A DNA stretch of 64,000 bases. Source: Burkholderiales bacterium. GTDB taxonomy: Bacteria > Pseudomonadota > Gammaproteobacteria > Burkholderiales > Burkholderiaceae_C. This document shows, in pieces, positions 9,600 through 21,155 of this stretch. The number at the start of each line of letters is the position of its first letter. Position 1 is the first letter of the stretch. The notes beneath the pieces are model-generated. The model ran no database searches. It was not told where the DNA came from and saw nothing but the letters and a program-made list of their open reading frames with translations. A program made the position numbers and the translations under genes. Where the stretch lies: positions 620,001 to 684,000 of the forward strand of contig JADJDV010000007.1 of NCBI GenBank assembly GCA_016702555.1. Reading direction: 5' to 3'.

Positions 9600-10262
9600 T
9601 CAGTGCGCTGCCTCGGGTTGTGCGCCTGCCACCGCCTGCGTCATGGCCTGCAGCAGGTCGGCGGCCGGAACGGCGCCCGTCAGTACCTGCTCGCGGTTGA
9701 ACTTGACATGTGGCACGCCACCGGCCGGTGGGCGCCGGCCCGGCGGTTGCGCCGCCAGGTGCGCCGCGTCCCAGGGCAAGCCAGCGGCCAGTGCCAGGGA
9801 TTGCACGACCTCGGGCTGCCCGATGTTTCGGCATTGCATAAAGTGCGCGTCAAACAGCGACTCCACCAGATCGAACATGCCGTCCGTCGTCAGCGACGTT
9901 TGCGCCAGGTTGATCAAGGCGCACACCAGGCGCGAGTTGGGGAAGATCTGGATGGCGTCGAAGTCGATCTGCAGGCCGACCGACCGCGCCACCGCGTTGA
10001 CTTGTGCGCGCCGCGCCGTCACCGCCTGCCGGCTGCCCAGGCGCGCCAGGTAGAACGCCTGAAAGTCGACACCCTCGGCCGGAATCTGCGGCAGCAGCGT
10101 GTCGGCATGCCAGGTGAGCCGGAACTCAAGCTCTGGCTGCTGGTGGCGCAGCTCCTGCAGGGCCGCGCGCAGGTTGCGCACGCCGATCCAGCACCACGGG
10201 CAGACGATGTCCAGGTAGAAGTCGATGTCGAGGCGCGGCGTGGCGGAGTTTTCAGCGGACAT
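9600..10262 (-). CDS. DsbA-family oxidoreductase (FrnE-like)
   Basis: The 220-residue thioredoxin-fold protein has the redox motif CPWC at about residue 20 (DIVCPWCWIGVRNL) and the cis-proline loop GGVPHVKFN near residue 185. There is no signal peptide, so it belongs to the cytoplasmic FrnE/2-hydroxychromene-2-carboxylate isomerase-like branch rather than periplasmic DsbA. Members act as disulfide oxidoreductases or glutathione-linked isomerases. It follows the alpha/beta-hydrolase gene by 10 bases in the same operon. Its place in the pathway is not evident. Confidence 0.86.
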   Translation of the reverse strand: MSAENSATPRLDIDFYLDIVCPWCWIGVRNLRAALQELRHQQPELEFRLTWHADTLLPQIPAEGVDFQAFYLARLGSRQAVTARRAQVNAVARSVGLQIDFDAIQIFPNSRLVCALINLAQTSLTTDGMFDLVESLFDAHFMQCRNIGQPEVVQSLALAAGLPWDAAHLAAQPPGRRPPAGGVPHVKFNREQVLTGAVPAADLLQAMTQAVAGAQPEAAH

Positions 10263-10272
10263 GGCCCGGTCC

Positions 10273-10833
10273 TCAGATCAGCTCTTGCAGCAGCGGCTTG
10301 GCGCCGGCCCACGGCCCGAAGCCCGATGCCGGGTTCAGGTGGCCCACCTCACCCAGATCGACCAGGCGCGCGCCCCAGGCGGTCGCCATCTGCTGCGCTT
10401 TCTCGAAGCGCGCCAGCGGGTCGTTGCGGCTGGCGGCGACGATCGACGGGAACAGCAGCGGCGTGACAGGAATGGGCGTCCAGCCGTTGCTGCTGAGCTG
10501 CTCCAGCGTGGGGTGGCCTTCCGGCATGGGCTCTTCCACATCGGCCGGTGCGGCCAGCAGCGCGCCGTGAATCGGGCGCTGGTATTGCTGCGCCCAGTGC
10601 ACGGTGGTCATCACGCCGGCGCTGTGCGCCACGATGATCACCGGGCCCTCGATGCCGGCCAGCGTATCGTTCAGCGCCTGCACGCGCGCCGCGCGGCTGA
10701 GCTTGTTCTCCTTCAGCGGCTCCACGCACACGGCGCGCGGCAGCTCATTTTGCAAATGGGTTTGCCAATGCTCCTCGGAATGCTCGCGCAGGCCGGGAAC
10801 GATCAGGAAGGTGATGTTGTCGGGAAATTTCAT
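10273..10833 (-). CDS. RBBP9/YdeN-family serine hydrolase
   Basis: The ATG at 10833 gives 186 residues beginning with FLIVPGLREHSEEHWQTHLQ, typical of the RBBP9/YdeN alpha/beta hydrolases. The nucleophile elbow is IIVAHSAGVMTTVHW (Ser near residue 77). GLREHS and the HLNPASGFGPW stretch near the C-terminus, which supplies the catalytic His, complete the family pattern. A longer in-frame start at 10953 would run into the upstream SDR gene and lacks family sequence. Substrates of this family are poorly known. Only 7 bases separate it from the SDR stop. Confidence 0.86.
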   Translation of the reverse strand: MKFPDNITFLIVPGLREHSEEHWQTHLQNELPRAVCVEPLKENKLSRAARVQALNDTLAGIEGPVIIVAHSAGVMTTVHWAQQYQRPIHGALLAAPADVEEPMPEGHPTLEQLSSNGWTPIPVTPLLFPSIVAASRNDPLARFEKAQQMATAWGARLVDLGEVGHLNPASGFGPWAGAKPLLQELI

Positions 10834-10840
10834 GGTGTCC

Positions 10841-11599
10841 TCACATGGCGGTCTTGCCGCCATTGACGGCAAGAATCTGTCCGGTGATGTAAGTGGCCTG
10901 GGAAGAGGCCATGAACAGGATCGCGTCGGCCACTTCCTCCGGCTGGCCGACACGGCCGGCGGGAATGGTGGCCGCCACCGCGGGAATGTTCTGCGCGCCG
11001 CCCGCGATGCGGTCCAGCATCTCGGTGGCGATGGGGCCGGGGGCGACCGCGTTGACGCGCACCTTGTACTGGCAGGCCTCCAGCGCCACCGCCTTGGTAA
11101 GGCCTTCGATGGCGTGCTTGCTCGCCACGTACATGGGCGCGCGTGCGTTGCCGCGGCTGCCCATGGTCGAAGACAGGTTCACGATGGCGCCCGATTGCTG
11201 CTTCGACATCACGCGCAGCTCGTGCTTGAGGCACAGAAAAGTGCCCAGCGCGTTGGCATTGAAGGTGGCGGTGTAGGCGTCCACCGTCTGCTCCATGATC
11301 GAGCCGCCCTGGCCCTCCAGCCCGGCGCTGTTGACGGCCACGTCCAGGCGGCCGAAGCGCGACACGCAGAAGTCGACCAGCTCGGCCACCTGCGCCTCGT
11401 CGCTGACTTCGGCCCGCACAAACTCGGCCTGCGCGCCGAGTGCGCGCAGCTCGGCCACCAGCTGGTTGCCAGCATCCACGTTGCGGCCCGAAACGACCAG
11501 GCGCGCGCCTTCGCGCGCGAAGGCCAGCGCCGCGGCGTAGCCGATACCCGCGGTGGCGCCGGTCACGAGAACCACTTGATCTTGAAAACGTGTGCTCAT
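10841..11599 (-). CDS. SDR-family NAD(P)-dependent dehydrogenase
   Basis: The ATG at 11599 gives 252 residues opening with the Rossmann motif VTGATAGIGYAAALAFA. NSAG near residue 90, the catalytic Ser in NLSSTMGSRG and the Tyr-x-x-x-Lys pair in MYVASKHAI make it a classical SDR. The C-terminus ATYITGQILAVNGGKTAM is standard for 3-oxoacyl-ACP-reductase-like members. The longer in-frame start at 11689 lies in non-family sequence. It probably oxidises or reduces a hydroxy/keto intermediate of the linked pathway; which one is not visible. Confidence 0.9.
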   Translation of the reverse strand: MSTRFQDQVVLVTGATAGIGYAAALAFAREGARLVVSGRNVDAGNQLVAELRALGAQAEFVRAEVSDEAQVAELVDFCVSRFGRLDVAVNSAGLEGQGGSIMEQTVDAYTATFNANALGTFLCLKHELRVMSKQQSGAIVNLSSTMGSRGNARAPMYVASKHAIEGLTKAVALEACQYKVRVNAVAPGPIATEMLDRIAGGAQNIPAVAATIPAGRVGQPEEVADAILFMASSQATYITGQILAVNGGKTAM

Positions 11600-11738
11600 A
11601 GAAACTTCCAATTCAAGAATGGGATGGGGTGGGCCGCCGAGGATTCCGGTCAGCCACCCGCCCGAACGTGCCGGGGCGGTGCTTGCCACCCCGCACGGCG
11701 TCGGTCATCTCGCGTGCCGCAGCGTGCCTGACCGGGCT

Positions 11739-12959
11739 TTAGAAGGTGTGGCGCAAGCCCACCATCCAGGCGTTGACGTTGCGGCCAGCACCCACCGGCG
11801 TGGCGTACACCGGGCTCAGGTTCATGTTGGCGCCCTGGTTGCGGGTGGACGCGGCCTGCGCGTACAAGGTGGTGCGCTTCGACAGCGAATAGTCCACGCT
11901 GGCGGCCCACTGCGAGGCGTTGTGGCCGTCGTTGGTGTGGTCCTTGATGCGGTAGTAGCCGGCGGTGAGGTTGATGTTCGGCTGCATCTGCCAGCCCGCG
12001 CCGAGCGCCACCATGCTGACGCTGGCCGCGCCGCCCGGCATAACCGCGCGCGCCGGGTTGCGCGCCCGGTAGTAGGCGCCGCTCAGGGTGAACGTGTCCC
12101 ACTTGTACAGCGCGCCCACCGACGCCAGGCGGTTGGTGTTGGCCGTCGGGCTGAAACCCGCGTCTGCCGCCGCAGCGCTGCCGGCGGCCGGGCTGCCCAG
12201 CTTGGCGCCGTACAGCGCGCTGGCCGCGGGCAGGTTGTTGCCATAACCGTTGTAATAGAACGCCGACAGGCGCAGCCCGCCGTTGGCGTACAGCAGCGCG
12301 GCGGTCTGCTGCGAGTTGGTCTTGCTGAAGCCGCCCGGCTCGCCCGCCGCATAGCCCAGGTGCAGGGTGAAGTTGTTCCAAGCGGGCGACGTGTAGACGA
12401 TGGCGTTGTCGTTGTAGACGGCGCCGAAGGCCGCGTTGGAGTTGTTGCCGATGAAGGCGCCGCTGGCGCTGTTCATGCCCACCAGCCCCGTCAGTGCGCT
12501 GCCGAAATAGCGCACGCCCCGCACGTCGGTGTGGGCCATGGCAAAAATCATGGGCGCGATCTGGCGGCCCAGCTTGATCTCGCCGAACGGCCCCGAAAAC
12601 CCGACCATGGCGACCTGGTTGAAGAGTGATTGCCCCGAACTGCTGTTGGGGCCGCCGGCGCCACCCGAAGACGTGTTGATGTTGCCCTGAAACTGGAAGT
12701 TGGCGCGGTAGCCGCCGCCCAGATCCTCGCGGCCGCGCAGGCCCCAGTTGCTGGCGCCGATGCCGCCGTCCTTGTACATGGTCTTGCGGCCGCTGGCGCC
12801 CGGCGCCGGGATGTAGCCCGGCGCCCCCATGGCCGTGTTGGAGATGCTCAGCACACCGGCATCCGCGGTGCCGTACAGGGTGACGCTGGATTGGGCGCAC
12901 ACCGAGCCGGCGGCGCAGGCCGCCCCCAGTGCCAGGGCTTTCGACAGGTTTTTCATCAT
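11739..12959 (-). CDS. Gram-negative trimeric porin (OmpC/Omp32-like)
   Basis: The 406-residue precursor has the signal peptide MMKNLSKALALGAACAAG with cleavage after VCAQ. The mature protein begins SSVTLYGTADAG, the standard Burkholderiales porin start. Aromatic/alternating beta strands continue to the C-terminal MVGLRHTF, with the terminal Phe required by the Bam machinery. QVAMVGFSGPFGEIKLGRQ is the typical strand leading to the constriction-loop region. It provides outer-membrane passage, presumably for the small acid handled by neighbouring genes. It sits between the Bug and SDR genes; 139 bases separate it from the SDR. Confidence 0.92.
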   Translation of the reverse strand: MMKNLSKALALGAACAAGSVCAQSSVTLYGTADAGVLSISNTAMGAPGYIPAPGASGRKTMYKDGGIGASNWGLRGREDLGGGYRANFQFQGNINTSSGGAGGPNSSSGQSLFNQVAMVGFSGPFGEIKLGRQIAPMIFAMAHTDVRGVRYFGSALTGLVGMNSASGAFIGNNSNAAFGAVYNDNAIVYTSPAWNNFTLHLGYAAGEPGGFSKTNSQQTAALLYANGGLRLSAFYYNGYGNNLPAASALYGAKLGSPAAGSAAAADAGFSPTANTNRLASVGALYKWDTFTLSGAYYRARNPARAVMPGGAASVSMVALGAGWQMQPNINLTAGYYRIKDHTNDGHNASQWAASVDYSLSKRTTLYAQAASTRNQGANMNLSPVYATPVGAGRNVNAWMVGLRHTF

Positions 12960-12997
12960 CGGTCTCCTCAGGTTCTCGTGGCGTGTGGGTTGTTTGC

Positions 12998-14041
12998 TTA
13001 TTCGGGCTTGAAGTTGATCGACTTGAGCACATCGCCCACGCGGCGGTAGTCGGCCGCGAGCGATTTCGACAGCTCCTCGGGGGTGCGCGTCGACCCGGGC
13101 TCAAGCCCCAGCTCCAGCACCCGCTTGCGGGTGTCGGGGTGCTCCATCAGCTTCAGCGTGGTGGTGCGTACCGCGGCCTGCACGTCGGCCGGCACGCCCG
13201 GCTTCACCCACAAGCCCATCCACGATTCGGCCGTCAGCTGCGGATAGCCCAGCTCGGCGAAGGTCGGCACATCCGGCAGCATCGGCGAGCGCTTCGGCGA
13301 GCTCACGGCGAACGCCTTGATCTTTCCCGACTTGATCAGGGGCAGCGAGGTCGCCAGGCCGTCGAACATCAGCGGCACGTGGTTGCCCATCACGTCGGTG
13401 AGCGCCGGGGTCGAGCCCTTGTAGCCCACATGCGTCATGTCCAGGCCGGCCGCCTCGTTCAGCTGCAGGCCCAGCACATGCGACAGCGTGCCCGGCGTGT
13501 ACGAGGCGTAGCCGACCTTGCCGCGATTGGCCTTGACCCAGGTGAGCAGCTCGCCGAAGGACTTGGCCGGCACCGACGGCGCGCCCACCATGACCAGGCC
13601 GCCGTGGCCGATCTCGACCAGCGGCTTGATCTCCTTGGTCATGTCGCCAGGCATCTTGATGACATGCGGAATCTCGCTCACGATCGAACTGACGCCCACC
13701 AGCAGCGTGTGGCCGTCCTGTGGCGACTGCGACAAGTCATTGACCGCCAGCGCGCCACCGGCGCCCGGCTTGGGCTCCACGATCACCGGCTGTCCGGTTT
13801 CCTTCGCCAGGCCATCCGCCACCACGCGCGCCAGGATGTCCGCCGAGGCGCCGCCGGGCCCGGCGGCGACGACCCGGATCCGCTTGGTCGGCCAGGCGGA
13901 GGTGGCGGCCTGCCCCTGCTTCGATGCCTGTGCCAGCGCCGCCTTCGTGCCCATGCCGAGCAGACCGAATGCGCAAAACAGTACCGCAACGCGGCGCGAT
14001 GGCGATGAAAGTCGATGCTTCAACGATGTCTCCTGTGTCAT
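12998..14041 (-). CDS. Bug/TctC-family extracytoplasmic solute-binding protein
   Basis: The ATG at 14041 gives 347 residues with a long signal peptide (RRVAVLFCAFGLLGMGTKAA) and the ligand-loop sequence KRIRVVAAGPGGASADILAR. Other family stretches are PGAGGALAVNDL, STPALTDVMGNHVPLMFD and DVPTFAELGYPQLTAESW. It heads the minus-strand operon that continues into the porin gene 38 bases downstream. The pairing of a porin and a Bug protein suggests an uptake route across the outer membrane to the periplasm. The ligand is unknown; most family members bind carboxylates. Confidence 0.9.
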   Translation of the reverse strand: MTQETSLKHRLSSPSRRVAVLFCAFGLLGMGTKAALAQASKQGQAATSAWPTKRIRVVAAGPGGASADILARVVADGLAKETGQPVIVEPKPGAGGALAVNDLSQSPQDGHTLLVGVSSIVSEIPHVIKMPGDMTKEIKPLVEIGHGGLVMVGAPSVPAKSFGELLTWVKANRGKVGYASYTPGTLSHVLGLQLNEAAGLDMTHVGYKGSTPALTDVMGNHVPLMFDGLATSLPLIKSGKIKAFAVSSPKRSPMLPDVPTFAELGYPQLTAESWMGLWVKPGVPADVQAAVRTTTLKLMEHPDTRKRVLELGLEPGSTRTPEELSKSLAADYRRVGDVLKSINFKPE

Positions 14042-14429
14042 GAATCCGCGCGTCCCAGCCAGCCAGAACAGGCCAACGACACCAGGTCGCTTCGGCGGCT
14101 TGTCTGACCCACTCGCGCATCTGCAAACGGCGCCGCGCACGCATCACCTGATGCGGGCCGCGACCGTGTGTACTGAGAATAGGGGCGGAGCGCGCGAGAT
14201 GGCCCCTCCTCGTAGGAGGGGCTGCCGCCGGGTGGCACGTCAGAAGAAAACCTGTGGCCGGGCGCTTAAGCTGGTGAATCTACGGGTTTACCCGTGTTGA
14301 TCGGCGCCGGACGCCGGAGCCCAGCGGTCGGCTTGTCGCCGGATGCCTTTCAGGCGGCGGCCCGTGTCCGGTTCAGTGCCAGCAGACGGCACGAGATCGC
14401 ATCGTGACATTCGCTGATCAACGGCAATT

Positions 14430-14468
14430 AAAAAAAGAGGCGATGCCCTGCAAAGCAGTGGCATCGCC
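14430..14468 (-). terminator. Rho-independent terminator after the small lipoprotein gene
   Basis: On the minus strand the arms GGCGATGCC (14460-14468) and GGCATCGCC (14439-14447) pair perfectly, with a further CTGC/GCAG stem inside and an AAA-type loop. After a short CTC the strand runs into seven consecutive T (14430-14436 read as A on plus). This is a textbook intrinsic terminator about 97 bases beyond the stop of the gene at 14566-14961. The rest of 14042-14565 has no gene I can support; it includes the upstream region of the Bug gene at 14041. Confidence 0.88.
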
Positions 14469-14565
14469 AGTAATCCGCAGCCGTCGAGGAGAGGGGGTTT
14501 GGGGAGGAGGAGCGGCCGCGGTGGGGAACTCTGTCGAGTCGGGTGTCTGCGGCAGATCGGGGCCG

Positions 14566-14961
14566 TTAACGCCTGCAGTTCGCCGTGGTCACAGCGGCCC
14601 CCGCCACGATCGCGGGCAGCATGCGCTCGCAATGCTCCATGCTGGCGAAGCGGAAGGCATAGTTGCTGCGGGTGCCCGGGTCAGTGACCGCGGCGCTGAC
14701 CGGCAGGCTGGCGGCGGCCGAACTGGCCGAGCAGCGCACGGCATCGCTGCCGTGGGCGTTGCGGCGTTTCATGTTGTCCAGATGCTGCTGGCAGGTGATG
14801 GCGTCCTGCGCCATGTATTCGGCGACCACCTGACCGTCCTGGGTGTGGTACTGGAAGAAGCGCCCTTGCGGCGCAAAGGGGTTGGTGCTGCAGCCGGCCG
14901 CGATCAGGGTGAGCGCGGTGGCGGCGCCGAGGGCCAGCGAACGTGGGGTGAGGGTGATCAT
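14566..14961 (-). CDS. Small lipoprotein of unknown function
   Basis: The ATG at 14961, preceded by CAGGAGC, gives 131 residues. The N-terminal signal LGAATALTLIAAGCSTNPF carries the lipobox IAAGC, so the mature protein is probably lipid-anchored in the outer or inner membrane. The rest is small and polar, with a few cysteines (ITCQQHL, VRCSASS, HCERM) that may form disulfides. I do not recognise the family. A clear terminator follows at 14430-14468, so it is probably a single-gene unit. Confidence 0.8.
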   Translation of the reverse strand: MITLTPRSLALGAATALTLIAAGCSTNPFAPQGRFFQYHTQDGQVVAEYMAQDAITCQQHLDNMKRRNAHGSDAVRCSASSAAASLPVSAAVTDPGTRSNYAFRFASMEHCERMLPAIVAGAAVTTANCRR

Positions 14962-15129
14962 GGTGGGTGCTCCTGTGGCGGCGGCGGGCCGTCGCTTCTT
15001 GTGGTGATGCGGCCATTGTGCGAAGCGCGGCGCGGCGGCACCTATCGGCGCGCGGCCCAGGGGCGTGTCGGACAAGGCCGCCTGGCGCGCTGCGTGAGCG
15101 CGGCGGTGCGTCGGCGAATCAGGGGCGAA

Positions 15130-15705
15130 TCAGAAGCGTCGGCTGACGAAGCGCGAGCCGGCCAGGCCGAAGCGCCAGGGCAGGTCGATCGCCTTGCTGA
15201 TGCCGATGCGCGGCCCCGAGATGACTTCGACCGGCGTGTCGGCGGGCGCGGCCAGCAGGCGGAAGGGCGGCGCATCGAGCGGCAGGCCGTAATGCGCCTG
15301 CGTGATACCGAGCGCCTGCGTCAGGCGGCCGGGTCCGGAGCACAGCAGGCGTTCGTTGTCCAGGCCGCGGCGCTCGCGCATCAGCTCGATGCCATGCGTG
15401 GGCTGCAGCGCGCGGATCAGCACCCCGGCGCCGTGGCCGGCTTCGCGGCAGACGAAGTTCAGGCACCAGTGCAGGCCGTAGCTGCGGTAGACGTAGGCGT
15501 GGCCGGGCGGGCCGAACATCACGCGATTGCGCTGCGTGGGGCCGGGGTGGCAGTGCGAAGCGGGGTCGTGCTGGTCGTAGGCCTCGGTCTCGACGATGAC
15601 GCCGCCGACGCCGTCGACCAGCAGCGTGGCGCCGATCAGCGCCAGCGCGACGGCGGGGGCGTCGGCCTTGAAGTCCTTGTGGCGGAGCGTGCGGGCGCGC
15701 GGCAT
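15130..15705 (-). CDS. DNA-3-methyladenine glycosylase (AAG/MPG type)
   Basis: The start at 15705 gives 191 residues; an in-frame ATG at 15756 is possible but would reach close to the divergent acuI promoter. The catalytic region GGVIVETEAYDQHDPASH holds the Glu that activates the attacking water. GPTQRNRVMFGPPGHAYVY and RSYGLHWCLNFVC form the flipped-base pocket typical of AAG. It excises alkylated purines (3-methyladenine, hypoxanthine, ethenoadenine) in base excision repair. The C-terminal GISKAIDLPWRFGL fits the family. It stands alone, divergent from acuI. Confidence 0.92.
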   Translation of the reverse strand: MPRARTLRHKDFKADAPAVALALIGATLLVDGVGGVIVETEAYDQHDPASHCHPGPTQRNRVMFGPPGHAYVYRSYGLHWCLNFVCREAGHGAGVLIRALQPTHGIELMRERRGLDNERLLCSGPGRLTQALGITQAHYGLPLDAPPFRLLAAPADTPVEVISGPRIGISKAIDLPWRFGLAGSRFVSRRF

Positions 15706-15783
15706 GGCGGGTGCCAGTCTATGCGCAGCCGGGGCCGGGCTTATAGTTGGCCGCAAGAGACCGCATTGCCAAGGAGATCACCC

Positions 15784-16770
15784 ATGTTCAAGGGACTGCT
15801 GCTGACCAAATCCGACGATGGCGCGCTGCACTGCGCGCTGACCGACATCGACGAGTCGCGACTGCCGCCGGGCGAGGTGCTGGTGCAGGTCAGCCACTCG
15901 ACGCTGAACTACAAGGACGGCCTGGCCATCACCGGCAAGGCGCCGGTGGTGCGCAGTTATCCGATGGTGCCGGGCATCGACTTCGCCGGCACGGTGCTGG
16001 AGTCGAGCGACGCGCGCTACCGCGCTGGCGATGCCGTGATCCTGAACGGCTGGGGCGTGGGCGAGACGCATTGGGGCGGGCTGGCGCAGAAGGCGCGCGT
16101 CAAGGCCGACTGGCTGGTGCCGCTGCCGGCCGGCATGGCGCCGAGCCAGGCCATGGGCATCGGCACCGCCGGCTACACGGCGATGCTGTGCGTGATGGCG
16201 CTGCAGCAGCACGGCATCACGTCCGAGCAAGGGCCGGTGCTGGTGACCGGCGCCAACGGCGGCGTCGGCTCGACCGCGATTGCGCTACTGGCGCGCGCGG
16301 GCTTCACCGTGCACGCCTCGACCGGGCGCCTGGATGAAACCGAGCACCTGAAGGCGCTCGGCGCCAGCGAGGTGATCGACCGCGCCACGCTGAACGCGCC
16401 CGGCAAGCCGCTGCAAAAAGAGCGCTGGGCCGGCGCCGTGGATGCGCTGGGCAGCCACACGCTGGCCAACGTGTGCGCCAGCGTGAAGTACGGCGGCGTG
16501 GTGGCGGCCTGCGGGCTGGCGCAGGGCATGGATTTCCCGGCCACGGTGGCACCCTTCATCCTGCGCGGCGTCACGCTGGCCGGCATCGACAGCGTGATGG
16601 CACCGCACGCGCGCCGCACCAAGGCCTGGGAGCGGCTGGCGCGCGAATTGCCGCCCGAGACCCTGGCCGCCAACACCGACACCATAGCCCTGGCCGAGGC
16701 GCCGGCCATGGCCGCCAAGCTGCTGGCCGGGCAGGTGCGCGGGCGGGTAGTGGTGGATGTGAACGCGTGA
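15784..16770 (+). CDS. acuI: Acrylyl-CoA reductase (NADPH), AcuI/YhdH family
   Basis: The ATG at 15784 follows AAGGAG and gives 328 residues beginning MFKGLLLTKSDDG. The protein is an MDR enzyme without zinc ligands. HSTLNYKDGLAITGK, YPMVPGIDFAGTV and LVTGANGGVGSTAIALLARA are hallmarks of the AcuI/YhdH family. AcuI reduces acryloyl-CoA to propionyl-CoA with NADPH, which detoxifies acrylate and supports 3-hydroxypropionate or DMSP use. It is followed by ppc after 126 bases, but a shared function is not implied. Assignment of substrate is by family only. Confidence 0.88.
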   Translation: MFKGLLLTKSDDGALHCALTDIDESRLPPGEVLVQVSHSTLNYKDGLAITGKAPVVRSYPMVPGIDFAGTVLESSDARYRAGDAVILNGWGVGETHWGGLAQKARVKADWLVPLPAGMAPSQAMGIGTAGYTAMLCVMALQQHGITSEQGPVLVTGANGGVGSTAIALLARAGFTVHASTGRLDETEHLKALGASEVIDRATLNAPGKPLQKERWAGAVDALGSHTLANVCASVKYGGVVAACGLAQGMDFPATVAPFILRGVTLAGIDSVMAPHARRTKAWERLARELPPETLAANTDTIALAEAPAMAAKLLAGQVRGRVVVDVNA

Positions 16771-16851
16771 TGACCGGCACTGACGCGCCATGACCTCGGC
16801 TTCGCCTTCGATGACGCGCCCTGCGGGCGCATGACCGGGTCATGGCGTCGA

Positions 16852-16864
16852 AGGCGCGGTCATT
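16852..16864 (+). repeat. 13-bp repeat in hairpin-rich leader upstream of ppc
   Basis: The 13 bases AGGCGCGGTCATT occur here, 32 bases before the ppc start, and again at 19714-19726, 46 bases before the Rieske oxygenase start. Both copies lie in a small GC-rich hairpin context: GCGCC-CTGC-GGGCGC upstream at about 16817-16830 here, and GCGCC-GCA-GGCGC in the second copy. A 13-base match alone could occur by chance in 64 kb, so the matched context is the main argument. Confidence 0.4.
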
Positions 16865-16896
16865 GTTTCCGCCACCCCGATCCGAACTGGAACAAC

Positions 16897-19677
<2,781 letters not shown>

Positions 19678-19713
19678 TTGAACGGCGCTGACGCAGCCTG
19701 AGTCATGCGCCGC

Positions 19714-19726
19714 AGGCGCGGTCATT
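19714..19726 (+). repeat. Second copy of the 13-bp repeat, upstream of the Rieske oxygenase gene
   Basis: This copy of AGGCGCGGTCATT overlaps the hairpin GCGCC-GCA-GGCGC between the ppc stop and the Rieske gene. It is followed by a short A/T-richer stretch (TTTGTCATATCC) that could be part of a promoter. See the copy at 16852. Confidence 0.4.
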
Positions 19727-19772
19727 TGTCATATCCTTCGCCAGAAAAACCGGCACGCAAAGGAGACACGGC

Positions 19773-21155
19773 ATGAAGGCAGAGCAGAACGAGCGCATCA
19801 CGCGCATCGGCCCCGGCACGCCCTGCGGCGCGCTGATGCGCGGCTACTGGCAGCCGGTGGCGCTGCTGGACGAGTTCGATCCGGCGATCGATCCGCGCAT
19901 GGCCGAGCGGCCACTCAAGGCTGTCCGCGTGCTGGGGCAGGACCTGATCCTGTTTCGCGACGAGCGAGGCCGCTGGGGCCTGCTCGACCGCGACTGCCCG
20001 CACCGCGGTGCCGACCTGGCGTTTGCGCGGCACGAGGGCGATGGCGTGCGCTGCCCTTTCCACGGCTGGAAGTTAGACGCCAGCGGCCGCTGCCTCGACA
20101 CGCCGGCCGAGCCGGCCGGCAGCACCCTGTGCCAGCGCGTGCGCCAGCGCAGCTACCCGGTGGTGGAGCACAGCGGCGTGCTGTTCGGCTGGCTGGGTGA
20201 GGAGGGCAGCGCGCCGCCGCCGTTTCCGGCCTTCGATTGCTTTGTCGCGCCGGGCACGCACACCTTCGCCTACAAGGGCTTGTGGCACGCCAACTGGCTG
20301 CAGGCCTTCGAGGTCGGCATCGACCCGGCGCACACGTCCTTTCTGCACCGCTTCCTGAACGACGCGCCGCTGGAGCAGATCGGCGACAACGCCGCCGGCA
20401 AGCAGTTCCGCAGCGCGGCGGCGGGCGACGTGCAGGGCGAGCGCTGGCCGATGACGCGCATCGTGCGCGAGTTCTGCCAGCCCGACATCAGCTTCGAGCC
20501 CATGCCCTGGGGCATGCGGCTGACCACGCTGCGGCCGATGACCGACGAGCTGACGCACGTGCGCGTGACCAACGCGATCTTTCCGCACACTTTCGTGATC
20601 CCGCTGTCGGAGACGATGACCATCACGCAGATGCACGTGCCGGTGGACGACACGCACACCTACTGGTATGCCTTCTTCTCCAGCTTTGCCGGGCCGGTCG
20701 ACCAGGCCGCCATGCGCGAGCAGCGCGCGCGCTTCGTGCCGCCGCCCGACTACGTGCCGCTGCGCGGGCGCCACGACGGCTGGGGCTTCGACGCGCGCGA
20801 GCAGCGCGAGCGCACCTTTCTCGGCATGGGCGAGGACGACATCAACGTGCACGACCAGTGGGCGGTGGAGAGCATGGGCGCGATCCAGGACCGCACGCGC
20901 GAGCACCTGGGCAGCAGCGACAAGGTGATCATGGCCAACCGCCGCCTGCTGCTGCAGGCCATCGACACGGTGGCCGCTGGCGGCACGGCGCCCTTCATGG
21001 GCGATGCGGCGCAGGCCGCCGCGCAGCGGGGGCCGGACACGGTGGACGGCATCGCCCCCGCCGGCGCCTGGGCCGACTGGTGGCGCCAGCGGGTGCGGGC
21101 CAAGCGCGCAGCCGCGCCCTGGCACCAGGCGCAGCGCGACCCGCAGACCGCATGA
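19773..21155 (+). CDS. Rieske non-heme iron aromatic oxygenase, large subunit
   Basis: The 460-residue protein has a full Rieske centre: CPHRGADLAFARHEG supplies the first Cys-x-His and VRCPFHGWKLD the Cys-x-x-His. The mononuclear iron site is in FEVGIDPAHTSFLHRF (His-x4-His). This layout is that of the phthalate-4,5-dioxygenase-type alpha-only oxygenases, which work as trimers and take electrons from a separate reductase. A strong AAAGGAGA precedes the ATG. It overlaps the following GS-like gene by 4 bases (ATGA). No small (beta) subunit or flavin reductase gene is present. The substrate is unknown; the neighbouring ligase suggests an amine. Confidence 0.92.
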   Translation: MKAEQNERITRIGPGTPCGALMRGYWQPVALLDEFDPAIDPRMAERPLKAVRVLGQDLILFRDERGRWGLLDRDCPHRGADLAFARHEGDGVRCPFHGWKLDASGRCLDTPAEPAGSTLCQRVRQRSYPVVEHSGVLFGWLGEEGSAPPPFPAFDCFVAPGTHTFAYKGLWHANWLQAFEVGIDPAHTSFLHRFLNDAPLEQIGDNAAGKQFRSAAAGDVQGERWPMTRIVREFCQPDISFEPMPWGMRLTTLRPMTDELTHVRVTNAIFPHTFVIPLSETMTITQMHVPVDDTHTYWYAFFSSFAGPVDQAAMREQRARFVPPPDYVPLRGRHDGWGFDAREQRERTFLGMGEDDINVHDQWAVESMGAIQDRTREHLGSSDKVIMANRRLLLQAIDTVAAGGTAPFMGDAAQAAAQRGPDTVDGIAPAGAWADWWRQRVRAKRAAAPWHQAQRDPQTA

